The position numbers were made by a program, and so were the translations under genes. The notes under the pieces are model-generated. The model worked only from the letters and a program-made list of their open reading frames with translations. It searched no databases and was not told where the DNA came from. From Propionibacteriaceae bacterium (GTDB taxonomy: Bacteria; Actinomycetota; Actinomycetes; Propionibacteriales; Propionibacteriaceae), in contig JAISHO010000019.1 of NCBI GenBank assembly GCA_031262485.1, forward strand, positions 1-64,000: a stretch of DNA of 64,000 nt. Reading direction: 5' to 3'. Below, piece by piece: positions 8,899 through 18,562 of this stretch. Numbering within the stretch: position 1 is the stretch's first letter; the number at the start of each line of letters is the position of its first letter.

Positions 8899-9218
8899 GA
8901 TCAACCTCGATTCAATGATCTCTGGGGAGGAGGGACGCGCCGCGTCGGGATACGCGGGTTCGACGACGCACGAATCATTCGTTCAATGAGTAACGCATGA
9001 AGTTTATCCGATCCCGCTATCCGACGCCTTCCGGATTCTGGACAAGATCGCGTCGGCGTTCTCATTCACAGCCAACGAACAACCTAGCTAGTTGATTCCT
9101 CTTCTTTCCCCTGCGTAAGCCGCTCGGGGACCTCGGGGGCGGTAGAGTTCATCCGTTAGCGCCCTTTTCTCGAATCGTTGATCGGGCGCGATGAGAAAGC
9201 GACGACGAAAGGCGCCCC
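8899..9218. other. Intergenic region, divergent promoters of the sugar ABC operon and yqeY
   Basis: About 320 bp between divergent genes. It must hold both promoters. TTCAATGA occurs twice (near the binding-protein start and again before 8990), a possible regulator half-site. I see no RNA gene, riboswitch or ORF. Confidence 0.4.
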
Positions 9219-9671
9219 ATGGCCGAGTTCAAAGACCGCCTCCGCACCGACCTCACCGCCGCCATGAAAGCCAAGGACGCCTTGACGACGCAGACCTTGC
9301 GCATGGCGATGGCCGCCATCGCCAACGAGGAGGTCGCCGGCAAGCAGGCCCGCGAGTTGAGCGCCGCCGAGGAACAAGCCGTCCTCACCCGCGAAGTCCG
9401 CAAACGTCGCGAATCCGCCACCGTCTACGCCGACGCCGGCCGCGCCGAATTGGCCGAGAAGGAGACGGCCGAAGCCGACCTCCTGGCCGCGTATCTCCCC
9501 GCCCCCTTGAGCGAGGACGAACTCGACGCCATCGTCGCCGAGGAAGTCGGCAATGTGCCCGACGCCACGATCAAGCAGATGGGCCTCATCATCAAAGCCG
9601 TCAACGCCCGAGTCCAAGGCCGCGCCGAGGGCTCCGTCGTCGCCGCCAAAGTCAAAGCCGCCCTCAGCTGA
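9219..9671 (+). CDS. GatB/YqeY-domain protein
   Basis: A 150-aa helical protein matching the YqeY family along its length: KDRLRTDLTAAMKAKD at the start, LRMAMAAIANEEV, then KRRESATVYADAGR and AYLPAPLSEDEL. It resembles the tail domain of GatB, which contacts tRNA, but stand-alone YqeY has no settled role. Single gene with no clear operon partner. Confidence 0.9.
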   Translation: MAEFKDRLRTDLTAAMKAKDALTTQTLRMAMAAIANEEVAGKQARELSAAEEQAVLTREVRKRRESATVYADAGRAELAEKETAEADLLAAYLPAPLSEDELDAIVAEEVGNVPDATIKQMGLIIKAVNARVQGRAEGSVVAAKVKAALS

Positions 9672-9733
9672 CAGGCCGCGTCACGAACCCCTCACCTTTC
9701 CCATTCATACTTCTCCCCTAAGTGACGAACCCC

Positions 9734-10372
9734 ATGCTGTGGTTGCAGGTTTTCGGTTGGCTCGGTTCCGCCCTGCTCGTCTTCTCCGTTCTTCAGACGC
9801 ACGTCATGCGTTTCCGCGTCGCCAATCTGACCGCGTCGCTCATCCTCACCGTTTACAACGCGATCTTGTCGGTGTGGCCGATGGCCGCTGTCAACGCCTG
9901 TCTCGTCGTCATCAATTTGTGGTTCATCATCACGATGACGCGATCGCGAAGCGAGAACAAGGCCTTTGAGTTCGCGATGGTCGGCCCGGACGAGCCCGTC
10001 GTCGCCCGTTTCGTCGAACGGCACCGCGACGACATCGCCCAATTCCACCCTCGATTCGCCACCCGACTGACGATCCCGGGAGCGGAAGCGGCGCTCATCT
10101 TCCACGACGACACCGTCATCGGGCTCGTCGCCTATCGCCGCGATGAGCAAGACCATCAAACTGCGGAGATCCTCGCCGATTTCGTCATCAGCTCCTACCG
10201 CGACTATTCGCCCGGCCGTTTCGTTTATTCGTCGGCTGGACCCTTGGCCGAAGCTGGGATACGGATGGTCTTCTCGCGCGACACCGAGCCCAAGGTCACC
10301 AGTTATTTCCAGGCCGTCGGCTTCACCACCGCGCCCGACGGTGAGATGAGATGTGAGATATACGCCGCCTAG
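9734..10372 (+). CDS. YgjV-like membrane protein with a C-terminal acyltransferase-like region
   Basis: About 212 aa. The first 70 residues form two or three membrane segments (WLQVFGWLGSALLVFSVLQT; LILTVYNAILSVWPM) as in the YgjV family. The soluble remainder contains RFVYSSAGPLAEAGIR and YFQAVGFTTAPDG, the look of a GNAT-type fold end. I use the ATG at 9734; a GTG lies at 9722. A small sensor or enzyme at the membrane is possible, but no function can be assigned. Confidence 0.65.
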   Translation: MLWLQVFGWLGSALLVFSVLQTHVMRFRVANLTASLILTVYNAILSVWPMAAVNACLVVINLWFIITMTRSRSENKAFEFAMVGPDEPVVARFVERHRDDIAQFHPRFATRLTIPGAEAALIFHDDTVIGLVAYRRDEQDHQTAEILADFVISSYRDYSPGRFVYSSAGPLAEAGIRMVFSRDTEPKVTSYFQAVGFTTAPDGEMRCEIYAA

Positions 10373-10420
10373 TCGTCGCTATGCGGATGCCTTTCACCGC
10401 CTACAGTCCCCAAGCATAAA

Positions 10421-10466
10421 GACGCCAATGCGGCGAGAGCCCGCAGACCCTCGCCGCACCGGCGTC
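10421..10466. terminator. Long hairpin between convergent genes
   Basis: TGCGGCGAG (10429-10437) pairs with CTCGCCGCA (10450-10458), and outside this GACGCC pairs with GGCGTC. The two stems stack with a small internal loop between the ends of the YgjV-like gene and the GlpT-like gene. Confidence 0.7.
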
Positions 10467-10493
10467 GTCATGGAAGAATTCAGTGATCGATGA

Positions 10494-11942
10494 TCACCGC
10501 TTCTCGGCCTGCCATTCGGCGGCGACGGCCTTCTGGTGGGCGATGGCCATCTTCTCGCGCGGGTAGATGAACACGAGCATGACCATGGCGAGGAAGACAC
10601 AGCCGAGCAGCATGCCGAAGGCTGTGTTCCAGCCGAAGTTGTCGACGAGGATGCCGACGACGCTGGAGGCGAGCGTGGCGCCGAGGACGTAGCCGAACAG
10701 GCCGGTGAATCCGGCGGAGGTGCCGGCGACGTGCTTGGCGGCCATGTCGATGGCTTGCAGGCCGATGAGCATGACGGGGCCGTAGATGAAGGCGCCGATG
10801 AAGAAGAGGAACACCATGAGCATCCAGTACGGGGTCCCGACGGGGGCGAGCCAGTAGCAGACGAGGAAGACGCCGACGCCGGCCATGAAGACGAAGCCGG
10901 TGACAGTGCGGTTGCCGCGGAAGACCTTGTCAGAGATGAGTCCGCAGGCGAGCGTGCCGAAGATGCCGGCCAGTTCGAACAGGGAGAAGCCCATGATGCC
11001 CTCGACGACGGATTGGCCGTGGTGTTGGGTCAGGTAGATCGGCGACCAGGAGAGGACGCCGTAGCGCAGGGCGTAGATGAAGACGTTGGCCAAGGCGAGG
11101 AAGACCATCGTCGGGTTGAGGATGACGTGCTTGAGGACGATCTGCCACGTGCTCATGCGCTCGAATTCGGTGGGGTCGGATTCTTCCTTGGGCGGGTCGT
11201 TGCGGTACTCCTCGATAGAGGGGAGCCCCTCGGCCTCCGGGTTGTCACGGATGAGGAGGAAGGCGATGGCGGCGACGATGAGCGCGAAGACAGCCGGAGT
11301 CCAGAAGGCGGATTGCCAATCGCCGCCGGTCATCCACAGGCCGAGGGAGGCGGCGGCGCCGACGCCCATGCCGCCGACGTTGTGGGCGCAGTTCCAGATC
11401 GACGTCTTCCAGCCGCGCTCGTTGGTCGAGAACCACTGCACGAGGACGCGCCCTGAGGGGGGCCAGCCCATGCCTTGGACCCAGCCGTTGATGAACATGA
11501 CGAGGGCGAAGACGAACACGGTCGCCGACAAGGCGGGAATGAAGGCGATGGCGAAGTTGGCGACAGCGGAGAGCGCGAGGCCGATCGGCATGAAGTAGCG
11601 GGCGTTCGATTTATCGGAGACGGTCGCCATGAAGAACTTGGAGAAGCCGTAGGCGATGAGGACGGCGTTGGCGATGAGGCCGATGTCCGTCTTGGTGAAC
11701 ATGCCGTCTTCTTCGAAGATGGCCGCTACGAGAGAGACGTTGTTACGGATGAGATAAAAGCCGGCGTAGCCGATGAAGATGCCGAGGAACACCTGAAGAC
11801 GCATCTTCGGGTATTTCCGGGCGACGGCCGGGTCAGACAGACGCGGCGTCGGCAGCGGGGAGGACAACCAGGAGCGCTTCTTCGCTTGAACTGAGCTCGT
11901 TCCGGCCTCGTTCAGCCCTGGTTCGGGGGGTGCGATGGTCAT
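10494..11942 (-). CDS. glpT: Organophosphate:phosphate antiporter, GlpT/UhpT family (MFS)
   Basis: A 482-aa major facilitator with about 12 membrane segments. Strong family signatures: FYLIRNNVSL in helix 1, GWPPSGRVLVQWFSTNERG, and SIWNCAHNVGG, which line the phosphate site in GlpT/UhpT. It should import glycerol-3-phosphate or a sugar phosphate in exchange for phosphate. I chose the ATG at 11942; the track start at 12011 adds an unlikely leader. The 540-bp upstream region holds repeated operator-like sites. UhpT, PgtP or another substrate is possible. Confidence 0.85.
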   Translation of the reverse strand: MTIAPPEPGLNEAGTSSVQAKKRSWLSSPLPTPRLSDPAVARKYPKMRLQVFLGIFIGYAGFYLIRNNVSLVAAIFEEDGMFTKTDIGLIANAVLIAYGFSKFFMATVSDKSNARYFMPIGLALSAVANFAIAFIPALSATVFVFALVMFINGWVQGMGWPPSGRVLVQWFSTNERGWKTSIWNCAHNVGGMGVGAAASLGLWMTGGDWQSAFWTPAVFALIVAAIAFLLIRDNPEAEGLPSIEEYRNDPPKEESDPTEFERMSTWQIVLKHVILNPTMVFLALANVFIYALRYGVLSWSPIYLTQHHGQSVVEGIMGFSLFELAGIFGTLACGLISDKVFRGNRTVTGFVFMAGVGVFLVCYWLAPVGTPYWMLMVFLFFIGAFIYGPVMLIGLQAIDMAAKHVAGTSAGFTGLFGYVLGATLASSVVGILVDNFGWNTAFGMLLGCVFLAMVMLVFIYPREKMAIAHQKAVAAEWQAEKR

Positions 11943-12118
11943 GGAGAGAACCTCTTCGTCTTTGAAAGGTGGAGCGGAGGAGGGAACCACCGCCGACGGA
12001 TGAACATACACCGCATTAGCATTACTTTGTTTGTCTTTATCGTTTCAGAAGGTCACAGTTAAGTCACAATGTGACGTCACGCGCCTTATTCGCCAGGACG
12101 GACGCTGTCGATTCCATT

Positions 12119-12151
12119 CTTTATAGAGTTTGCTGAACTCTATAAAGTTCA
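12119..12151. promoter_or_regulatory. Operator-like palindrome, site 1
   Basis: CTTTATAGAGTT (12119-12130) and AACTCTATAAAG (12136-12147) form a perfect 12-bp inverted repeat with a 5-bp spacer. The right half also lies in a second palindrome, TGAACT-CTATAA-AGTTCA (12134-12151). Confidence 0.65.
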
Positions 12152-12241
12152 AACCCGCCTCCACGCCGATTCCAGCAGTGACGATTGCGACGATGACGAT
12201 TCCCAGACGCCTCACGAGGAGCGATGCGATCCAAAAAACGA

Positions 12242-12270
12242 TATAAAGTCGCCGAAACTCTATAAAGTTC
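12242..12270. promoter_or_regulatory. Operator-like repeat, site 2
   Basis: The 15-mer AACTCTATAAAGTTC of site 1 recurs exactly at 12256-12270, 120 bp away, preceded by a partial TATAAAGT copy at 12242-12249. Two spaced copies suggest cooperative or looping regulator binding. Confidence 0.6.
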
Positions 12271-12481
12271 GACGTCGCTTCGTCCCCGTCTTTCCCTGCT
12301 GTACGGGCAAAAGGGTGTAGGTCGCTGTCTGCTCGTCATTAGGGTGATGCCTTCCCCGGCCGTGCGGGCGATGGTCCACGGCGTCGCGGCGATGAACGCT
12401 CGCGTGACCGTCTTCCCTTATGGTCCCGCCTGAACGCAGGGGCGACACCGCCCGACCGGAACCGCTGATCCGAGCGACTGC

Positions 12482-13792
12482 TCAGAGCACCCGTCGCACC
12501 GCTGGAATCAAGCGCAGCGCCCACCCCAGGGTGAAACAGAGGGGGACGGCGATGATGGCGGCGATGTAGAACTCGGCGAAGAGGTTGATGCTCAACAAGG
12601 AGACCGCCCAGCCGACGAAGGTGACGACGATGGGGTGGATGACGAAAGCGGCGTACGCGCTCTCCGACCAGGCTTTCGCGATCCGGATCTGGCCCTTGAA
12701 GTGGGCCCGGAAGAGGACGACGAAGCCGAGGGTGATGCCGACGGCGTAGATCCCCTCCCACATCGCCAGGATGAACGCTTTGAAGCTCGTCGGGTCGAAC
12801 ATCGGCATGACGTCGAGGACGTCGGTCGTCAGCCAGGTTCCGGCGAGGAAGACGTCGCGGTCGAAGAGCGCGGCGGGCACCATGATGAGCGAGGCGATGA
12901 TGGCGATTGTGAAGGCGATGCCGCCGACGCGGGTCGGCAACCGGTCGAGCCAGCCGCGACGCCAGGCGATGATCCCGACGACGAAGAAGGCGACGTACTG
13001 CGGCAGGAAGAAGGGCGACGGCGCGTCGATGTAGGGAATGAACGACCAGTAGGGCACGAGGAAACGGAAGGCCCACGAGACGAGACCGAGGGCGATCATG
13101 AAGACGAAGATGCGCAGCAGGGCCGGGCCCACGGGCAAGAGTGTGGCGGGAGCCCGTCCCAATTCTCCCTGGTCAAGCGAGGTCGAGGCGGACTGGACGG
13201 CGGTCGCGCCGCCCGCCCGAGCAGTCTCGGCTTCCGGCGCCGAGGGCAGTTGCGCGCTACCAGCCCGTCGCGGCGAGAGCCAGACCCGCCAAGCGACGTA
13301 GGCGAGGGTGAAGACAAGGAGGAAGGCGCAGAACCAGAGCGGCCCGGCGCCGATGAGGGGGCCGTCGAGGAAGGCGGAATCGCCAGTCGAGCGGAAATAC
13401 ATCTGCCACCCACCGCTCGACTCCAACCCTTGCAGCCGGATGCCGGCGAGGCGCAGGAGTGGCCCGATGACGAGCGCGAAGACGAGGAAGGGGACGCCGA
13501 GGCGGATGACCCGCGCTCGCACGAAGACCCCCGTGCCCTTGCGGTCGAGCGAACCGGGGGTGAAGAACCCGGCCAGGGCGAAGAACGTGCCCATGAAGAA
13601 ACTTTGGAGGAAGAAGACGAACGCCAACCCCGTCAGCCACTCGGCCAGCCCCATGCCCCGGGTGATGAAATACCAATAGGGCGCGGCGGCGGAGAAGACG
13701 ATCGTCATGTGAAAGACGATGACGGCCCCGACGAGGAAAAGACGAAGGTTGTCGAGATAGACAAGGCGTTGGCCGGGAGTGCCCTCAGTCAT
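12482..13792 (-). CDS. Membrane acyltransferase (acyltransferase family 3)
   Basis: A 436-aa polytopic protein. The N-terminus YLDNLRLFLVGAVIVFH carries the family-3 signature with the catalytic His after the first membrane segment, followed by about ten more segments such as FFVVGIIAWRRGWLDRL. Such enzymes O-acylate cell-wall sugars, lipids or exported glycans. A cytoplasmic-looking Ala/Ser/Glu-rich loop near residues 170-210 is unusual. Monocistronic on the minus strand, with no glycan cluster nearby to point to the acceptor. Confidence 0.8.
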   Translation of the reverse strand: MTEGTPGQRLVYLDNLRLFLVGAVIVFHMTIVFSAAAPYWYFITRGMGLAEWLTGLAFVFFLQSFFMGTFFALAGFFTPGSLDRKGTGVFVRARVIRLGVPFLVFALVIGPLLRLAGIRLQGLESSGGWQMYFRSTGDSAFLDGPLIGAGPLWFCAFLLVFTLAYVAWRVWLSPRRAGSAQLPSAPEAETARAGGATAVQSASTSLDQGELGRAPATLLPVGPALLRIFVFMIALGLVSWAFRFLVPYWSFIPYIDAPSPFFLPQYVAFFVVGIIAWRRGWLDRLPTRVGGIAFTIAIIASLIMVPAALFDRDVFLAGTWLTTDVLDVMPMFDPTSFKAFILAMWEGIYAVGITLGFVVLFRAHFKGQIRIAKAWSESAYAAFVIHPIVVTFVGWAVSLLSINLFAEFYIAAIIAVPLCFTLGWALRLIPAVRRVL

Positions 13793-13960
13793 TCGTCCGC
13801 CCCCTTGATCACATCACACACGTCAGCCACCACAACTGACGTGAGAACGCTACCAAGGAAAACAAGGATGGGGACTGCTCAACCGAGTGTTGGATCAAGC
13901 GTCTCCCGAGATCGCCCGGTCACCCGAAGCAATTCCCAACGAGCCAAGCGGGAACTCAGG

Positions 13961-14248
13961 CTACTTCCACAGCATCGTGAGGCAGAACCCGCCGGCGATG
14001 AGGATCATGCCGATGAGGATGTTCCAGTTGCCGAGCGCGGCGATGAAGCCGATGTGGGAGCCGGCGACGGAGGCGACGACGATCCAGGCGACACCGAGGA
14101 GGAAGACAGTGACGAAGAGCGGCACGGCCCAGGGACGCTCACCGGGAGCGCCCTTGAGGGACTTCTCGTAACGCGTCTTCTGGAGTTCTTCTTCGCGGCG
14201 CAGCTTCTTCTTCGCCGCCGCTTCGGGGCGCACCTTAGATTCAGGCAT
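13961..14248 (-). CDS. crgA: Cell division/septation protein CrgA
   Basis: A 95-aa protein: a charged cytoplasmic N-terminus rich in Lys/Arg, then two membrane segments (VPLFVTVFLLGVAWIVVASVAG and NILIGMILIAGGFCLTMLWK) joined by ALGNWN, a hallmark of CrgA. CrgA is an actinobacterial divisome component that helps place the peptidoglycan synthesis machinery at the septum. Usual crgA neighbours (FHA proteins, pknAB, pbpA, rodA) are not in the window. Confidence 0.9.
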   Translation of the reverse strand: MPESKVRPEAAAKKKLRREEELQKTRYEKSLKGAPGERPWAVPLFVTVFLLGVAWIVVASVAGSHIGFIAALGNWNILIGMILIAGGFCLTMLWK

Positions 14249-14383
14249 CCCGCACCGCCTTTCTCACAACTGGGGCCATCGTACCGTCAGGCCGTGGCGA
14301 ACTCGATTTCGCAGTTTAACCAACATCGCAACCGTTCGCCCATTTTCCTGTTCTCTCCGACGTTCGCGCTGGTCTCGGGACGC

Positions 14384-15397
14384 TCATCGCGTCAACGGTT
14401 TCCAGCAGGCGACGTCGCGGGCGCCGTCGTCGAGCTTCGTCGCATGAGGGTGGTCGGTGCGGCAGTGGTCGTCGGCCCAGGCGCAGCGCGGTGCGAACGG
14501 GCACCCCGCCGGCAGAGCGGCGAGGTCGGGCGGAGAGCCGGGAATGCCGCCGAGGTCGCGGCGCGGCCCGTGCAAGGGCGGGAAGGAGCTGAGCAGGCCA
14601 GCCGTGTAAGGGTGACGCGGGTGGTGGTAGAGGGAGCGGGCGGGCCCGGATTCGACGATCTCCCCGGCGTACATGATGGCGATGCGGTCGGCGATCTCGA
14701 TGAGGAGGGAGACGTCGTGGGTGATGAAGACAACGGAGAAGCCGAGCCGGGCGCGCAGGTCGGCGATCTGCTCGAGGATTTGACGTTGCATGACGACGTC
14801 GAGGGCGGTCGTCGGCTCGTCCATGATGAGCAGGCGCGGCTCGAGCGCCAACGCCATGGCGATCATGACGCGTTGGCGCATGCCACCGGAGAGCTCGTGG
14901 GGATAGGCGCGGATGCGATCCGGGTCGATGCCCACCAACTCAAGCAATTCAATTCCCCGCTCGTGGCGTTCGGCGGCGCTCGTGTGGGGCCGGTGGGCGC
15001 GGATGGCGTCGGTCAGCTGCCGACCGATCCGGTGGACGGGGTTGAGGGAGTTCATCGCCCCTTGGAAGACGACGGCGACATCGCTCCAGCGGGCGTGACG
15101 CAACTGTGTGTCCGTCAAGCGCAACCAATCGCGCTTCTCGTCATCGGCGCCGGTGATCCACACCTCGCCGCCAGTGATGAGCCCCGGCGGGGGCAGCAAC
15201 CGGGTGGCGGCGTAGGCGAGGGTCGATTTGCCGCAGCCGGACTCCCCCGCCAGCCCGAGGACTTCGCCGCGTCGCACCGTCAGATCGACGCCGCGCAACA
15301 CGTGCGTGGGGCGTTCGTCGTAGCCGTAATCGACGTGAAGGTCGCGGATGTCGAGGATGGTCTCGTCGCTCGCGCCGGTGAGGACACTCTCAGGCAT
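14384..15397 (-). CDS. Dpp/Opp-class ABC transporter ATPase (D-type)
   Basis: A 337-aa ATPase: Walker [10 protein letters not shown], signature LSGGMRQR, Walker [13 protein letters not shown], and the oligopeptide-family C-terminal domain with a Cys-rich [17 protein letters not shown] element. In Dpp/Opp ATPases that region can hold an Fe-S cluster. The ATG at 15397 has GGAGG upstream and overlaps the previous stop by 8 bp; the longer track start is a shadow. It pairs with the F-type ATPase at the other end of the permease genes. Confidence 0.9.
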   Translation of the reverse strand: MPESVLTGASDETILDIRDLHVDYGYDERPTHVLRGVDLTVRRGEVLGLAGESGCGKSTLAYAATRLLPPPGLITGGEVWITGADDEKRDWLRLTDTQLRHARWSDVAVVFQGAMNSLNPVHRIGRQLTDAIRAHRPHTSAAERHERGIELLELVGIDPDRIRAYPHELSGGMRQRVMIAMALALEPRLLIMDEPTTALDVVMQRQILEQIADLRARLGFSVVFITHDVSLLIEIADRIAIMYAGEIVESGPARSLYHHPRHPYTAGLLSSFPPLHGPRRDLGGIPGSPPDLAALPAGCPFAPRCAWADDHCRTDHPHATKLDDGARDVACWKPLTR

Positions 15398-16463
15398 GGT
15401 CCGCCTCCTTTCTCGCCTTCGTCCGATCGCCGCTGGCGCCCACCTCGTGGACGACCGGGGTGAAGCCGACCCGAGGGCGGATGTGACGCTGGCGCAAGGT
15501 GCGGGCGTTGAGCCCCGTCGAGCGGAGGCGTGGGTTGACGAATTCGTCGATGCCGAAATTGATGAGGGCGAGCGACATGCCGAGCAGCGCCACACACAGC
15601 CCGGCCGGCACATACCACCACCAGGCCCCTTGTTGGAAGGCGCCGGAGGATTGGGCCCAGTAGAGGATCGTGCCCCAGTTCCAATCCGACAACGAGGCGA
15701 CGCCGATGTAGGCCAGGGTGATCTCGGCGAGGACGGCGGCGGTGACGGTGTTGATGAAGGTCGAGGCGATGATGGCGGTGAGGTTGGGGAGGATTTCGAA
15801 GCCGATGATGCGCCAGCGTCGTTCCCCGTTGGCGCGGGCCGCTTCGACGAAGTCGCGTCGGCGTAGCGAGAGGGTTTGGCTACGGAGAACGCGCGCTCCC
15901 CAGGCCCAGCCGGTCAGCGCGATGACGAGAATGATCGTCAGGTGGGAGTTGCCTTCGATCTGGGCGGTGATGATGATGATGAGCGGCAAGGACGGGATGA
16001 CGAGGAAGATGTTCGACAGCATCGAGAGCACTTCGTCGCCGGCGCCGCCGATGAACCCGGCGGAGACTCCGATGACGACGGCCAAGGCGGTGGCGATGAT
16101 CCCGGCCGAGAAGCCGACCACCATGACGCCACGGGTGCCGACGAGCAACTGGGAGAAGATGTCTTGGCCGGTTTGCGAGGTGCCGAGCCAGTGGCTCCAA
16201 CTCGGGGATTCGAGCGAGGCTGAGGGGTTGACGGCGTTGGGATCGTGCGGGGCGATCCAGGGGCCGACGATGGCGAGGACGACGAAGAATCCGATGATGG
16301 ACAGTCCGAGGATCGACTTCGCGTTGCGCAGGAAGAGGAACCGGCGGCGGCCCATCGCCGGGGCGGGCGCGAGATCGTCGCTGAAAGTGCCGTTAGTGGC
16401 AGGCGCGGCGGCCACTGTTGTCGGGGCGGCCTGCGGTGAGCTGGTGGAGGTGGGATCGCTCAT
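15390..16463 (-). CDS. Dpp/Opp-class ABC permease (C-type)
   Basis: About 357 aa, with an N-terminal OppC-like segment (KSILGLSIIGFFVVLAIVGP) and then the BPD_transp_1 domain with the EAA loop region (DFVEAARANGERRWRII). The start is the ATG at 16463 with AAGGAG at good spacing, not the TTG used by the track. It forms the channel with the B-type permease upstream. The NFGIDEFVNPRLR ending is typical of DppC. Confidence 0.9.
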   Translation of the reverse strand: MSDPTSTSSPQAAPTTVAAAPATNGTFSDDLAPAPAMGRRRFLFLRNAKSILGLSIIGFFVVLAIVGPWIAPHDPNAVNPSASLESPSWSHWLGTSQTGQDIFSQLLVGTRGVMVVGFSAGIIATALAVVIGVSAGFIGGAGDEVLSMLSNIFLVIPSLPLIIIITAQIEGNSHLTIILVIALTGWAWGARVLRSQTLSLRRRDFVEAARANGERRWRIIGFEILPNLTAIIASTFINTVTAAVLAEITLAYIGVASLSDWNWGTILYWAQSSGAFQQGAWWWYVPAGLCVALLGMSLALINFGIDEFVNPRLRSTGLNARTLRQRHIRPRVGFTPVVHEVGASGDRTKARKEADHA

Positions 16464-16465
16464 CG

Positions 16466-17446
16466 TCAACTCTCCTTCCGGGTGCGCGGGTCGAGGATCG
16501 TGTAGACGATGTCAGCCAGGATGTTGGCGACGAGGACGGACAGGGTGATGATGAGGAAAATCCCTTGCATGAGGGGGTAGTCCTTCGCCCCGACCGCTTT
16601 GAAGAGCATGAACCCGATCCCCTGATATGAGAAGACCTGTTCCATGACGAGGGTGCCCCCGACGACGAAGCCGAGGGAGAGCGCGAACCCAGAGATCTGC
16701 GGCAAGACAGCATTGCGTGCGGCGTATCCCGTCATGACCTGTCGTTCCGGCAGCCCCTTGGCGTGGGCGACGGTGACGTAGTCCTCTGAAGAGACCGTCA
16801 CCATCATGTTGCGCATCGAGAGAATCCACCCCGCCATCGATGAGAGGACGATCGTCAAGGCCGGCAGGATGCCGTGTTCGATGACCGAGGAGATGAACAT
16901 CCAATCGGGGTACGGGATGAGCCCCGGATCATAGGAGCCGTAGAAGGGCAGGACCTGCCAGATGACTCCGAAGAGGGTGATGACGATGAGCCCGATCCAA
17001 AAGTAGGGCACCGAGGAGAAGAAGGTCGTCAGGGGGATGAGAAGGTCGGCCCAGGTGCCGCGCCGCCAGCCCAGGTAGGCGCCGATCGAGGTGCCGAGGA
17101 GGAAGGAGATGACGGTGGCGACGCCGACGAGGCCGATCGTCCACGGCAAGGTTTGAGCGATGATCGAGGTCACCGGGGTGGGGAATTGGTAGAAGGAGAT
17201 GCCGAGGTCGCCGCGGAACAGCTGCCCCCAATAGTCGAGGTATTGCTGCCACAAGCTGCTTTGCTCATCGAGCCCGAAGAGGACGTAGAGCGAATGGATC
17301 GCGTCGGTGCTCATTTGGCCTTGATAACGGGTCAGCAGCGACTGGACGGGGTCGCCCGGCATGAGCCGGGGAACGAAGAAGTTGAGGGTGACCGCTGCCC
17401 ACGCCGTCACGAGAAAAAAGATCGCTTTTCTTGCGAGGTTCTTCAT
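16466..17446 (-). CDS. Dpp/Opp-class ABC permease (B-type)
   Basis: A 326-aa permease of the DppB type: an N-terminal membrane anchor with [12 protein letters not shown], then the BPD_transp_1 domain ending [23 protein letters not shown] and [17 protein letters not shown], the classic family ending. Its ATG overlaps the upstream ATPase stop as ATGA. It sits between the two ATPases with the C-type permease, an F-B-C-D order. Confidence 0.92.
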   Translation of the reverse strand: MKNLARKAIFFLVTAWAAVTLNFFVPRLMPGDPVQSLLTRYQGQMSTDAIHSLYVLFGLDEQSSLWQQYLDYWGQLFRGDLGISFYQFPTPVTSIIAQTLPWTIGLVGVATVISFLLGTSIGAYLGWRRGTWADLLIPLTTFFSSVPYFWIGLIVITLFGVIWQVLPFYGSYDPGLIPYPDWMFISSVIEHGILPALTIVLSSMAGWILSMRNMMVTVSSEDYVTVAHAKGLPERQVMTGYAARNAVLPQISGFALSLGFVVGGTLVMEQVFSYQGIGFMLFKAVGAKDYPLMQGIFLIITLSVLVANILADIVYTILDPRTRKES

Positions 17447-18408
17447 GGGCGCGCCTCCGTCTGAGAGGCACTGGTGGATTCCAGCGGCGACGCCGTCAGG
17501 GCTGCTGTGTGGTTGTCCTCGTCGACCGTCGGTGGGAGGGCGTTCGGATCACCGTCCGTCGTCTCTTTCCTCTCCTGCGTGTCAACCGCCCCGTCCCGGC
17601 CCGGATCGGGCGCCGATCGGATGAGCAGCTGGGTGTATTCGTGGGTGGGATGTTGGGTGACGGACTCGCTGTCGCCGCGTTCGACGACCTTGCCGTGATA
17701 CATGACGACGATGTCGTCGGCGAAGTAGCGGGCCGAGGCAATGTCGTGGGTGATGTAGAGGATGGCGATGCCCTCGTCGCGCAGTTCCGCGAGCAGGTTG
17801 AGCACACCGAGACGGATCGAGACGTCGAGCATCGAGATCGGCTCGTCGGCCAAGAGCACCTCGGGGCCGGCGGCCAGCGCCCGGGCGATGGCGACGCGTT
17901 GACGTTGCCCGCCGGAGAGCTCGTGGGGGAATTTGTCGATGAAGCGTTCGGCCGGGCGTAGGGCGACCCGGTCGAGCAGGGCGAGGATCGCCGCCTCCCC
18001 CGCTTTGCCGCGGAGCCCCTGGTGGAGGGCGACGGCGCGCCCGAGGGTGTAGCGGACGGTGTGGATGGCGTTGAGGGAGGCGAAAGGGTCCTGGAAGATC
18101 ATCTGGACGTGGCGGCAGTAGTCCCGAAATTTCCGGGAGCTGAGCTTGCCGACGGTCTCGCCGTGGAGCTCGATCGTCCCCGCGGTGTGCGGGATGAGTT
18201 GGGCGAGGAGGCGCGCGACGGTGGATTTCCCCGATCCGGATTCCCCGACGAGGGCGACGACACGGCCGGGCCACAGGTCGAGGTCGACGTCGACGACGGC
18301 GTCGATGAAGCGTTTTCTCCCGAACCGGGAGACGGGGAAGCGTTTCGTCAGCCCGGTGGCCCGCAGGGCGGGGGTCGCTGCGGCCGGATCAGGTGGAGTG
18401 TGGGGCAT
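17443..18408 (-). CDS. Dpp/Opp-class ABC transporter ATPase (F-type)
   Basis: About 321 aa with Walker [10 protein letters not shown], signature LSGGQRQR, Walker [13 protein letters not shown] and switch ITHD. The ATG at 18408 has GAGGAG upstream; the longer frame is a shadow. The C-terminal tail is Thr/Glu/Asp-rich and outside the family domain. First gene after a hairpin that follows the binding-protein gene. Translationally coupled (ATGA) to the B-type permease. Confidence 0.9.
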   Translation of the reverse strand: MPHTPPDPAAATPALRATGLTKRFPVSRFGRKRFIDAVVDVDLDLWPGRVVALVGESGSGKSTVARLLAQLIPHTAGTIELHGETVGKLSSRKFRDYCRHVQMIFQDPFASLNAIHTVRYTLGRAVALHQGLRGKAGEAAILALLDRVALRPAERFIDKFPHELSGGQRQRVAIARALAAGPEVLLADEPISMLDVSIRLGVLNLLAELRDEGIAILYITHDIASARYFADDIVVMYHGKVVERGDSESVTQHPTHEYTQLLIRSAPDPGRDGAVDTQERKETTDGDPNALPPTVDEDNHTAALTASPLESTSASQTEARP

Positions 18409-18420
18409 GGTTCTCCTCAG

Positions 18421-18512
18421 TGCCCGAAGCGGGCGCAGGGAATGGAGGTGCAGAGCGGATCGACACGTCGTCGACCGGTCGTGCCCGAGGTGGGCGCAGG
18501 GACTGGAGGGCG
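18421..18512. repeat. Imperfect 32-bp direct repeat in the spacer of the Dpp-class operon
   Basis: GTGCCCGAAGCGGGCGCAGG (from 18420) and GTGCCCGAGGTGGGCGCAGG (from 18481) open two similar stretches with matching tails (AATGGAGG, ACTGGAGG). The duplication lies between the binding-protein gene and the F-type ATPase start. Confidence 0.6.
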
Positions 18513-18521
18513 CGTTGGGGT

Positions 18522-18562
18522 GGGATCCCACGCCGGTGTGTCACTAACCGGTGTGGGATCCC
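18522..18562 (-). terminator. Strong hairpin after the binding-protein gene (attenuator or mRNA stabiliser)
   Basis: GGGATCCCACGCCGGT (18522-18537) pairs with ACCGGTGTGGGATCCC (18547-18562) with one mismatch and a 9-nt loop, 14 bp past the binding-protein stop. Such a structure between the first gene and the rest of a transport operon usually lets the binding protein be made in excess. Confidence 0.65.

Larger units (their letters stand above)
11943..12481. other. 540-bp intergenic region upstream of the GlpT-like gene
   Basis: No convincing gene. The 72-aa minus ORF here only reads through the repeats. It contains a 12-bp perfect inverted repeat and repeated copies of ACTCTATAAAG (annotated separately), so it looks like a regulatory region. 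The GlpT start is about 180 bp from the nearest site, leaving room for a long 5' leader. Confidence 0.5.

Noticed and set aside
12121-12339. 72-aa minus-strand ORF upstream of the GlpT-like gene with internal repeats
   Set aside because: The apparent protein repeat (ELYRV) is only the translation of the operator repeats; there is no ribosome site or homology.
12635-15463. 942-aa plus-strand ORF covering the acyltransferase, crgA and an ABC ATPase gene
   Set aside because: Antisense shadow typical of high-GC DNA. It crosses three well-supported genes on the other strand and its translation is compositionally skewed (Asp/Glu/Arg/Gly) with no domain.
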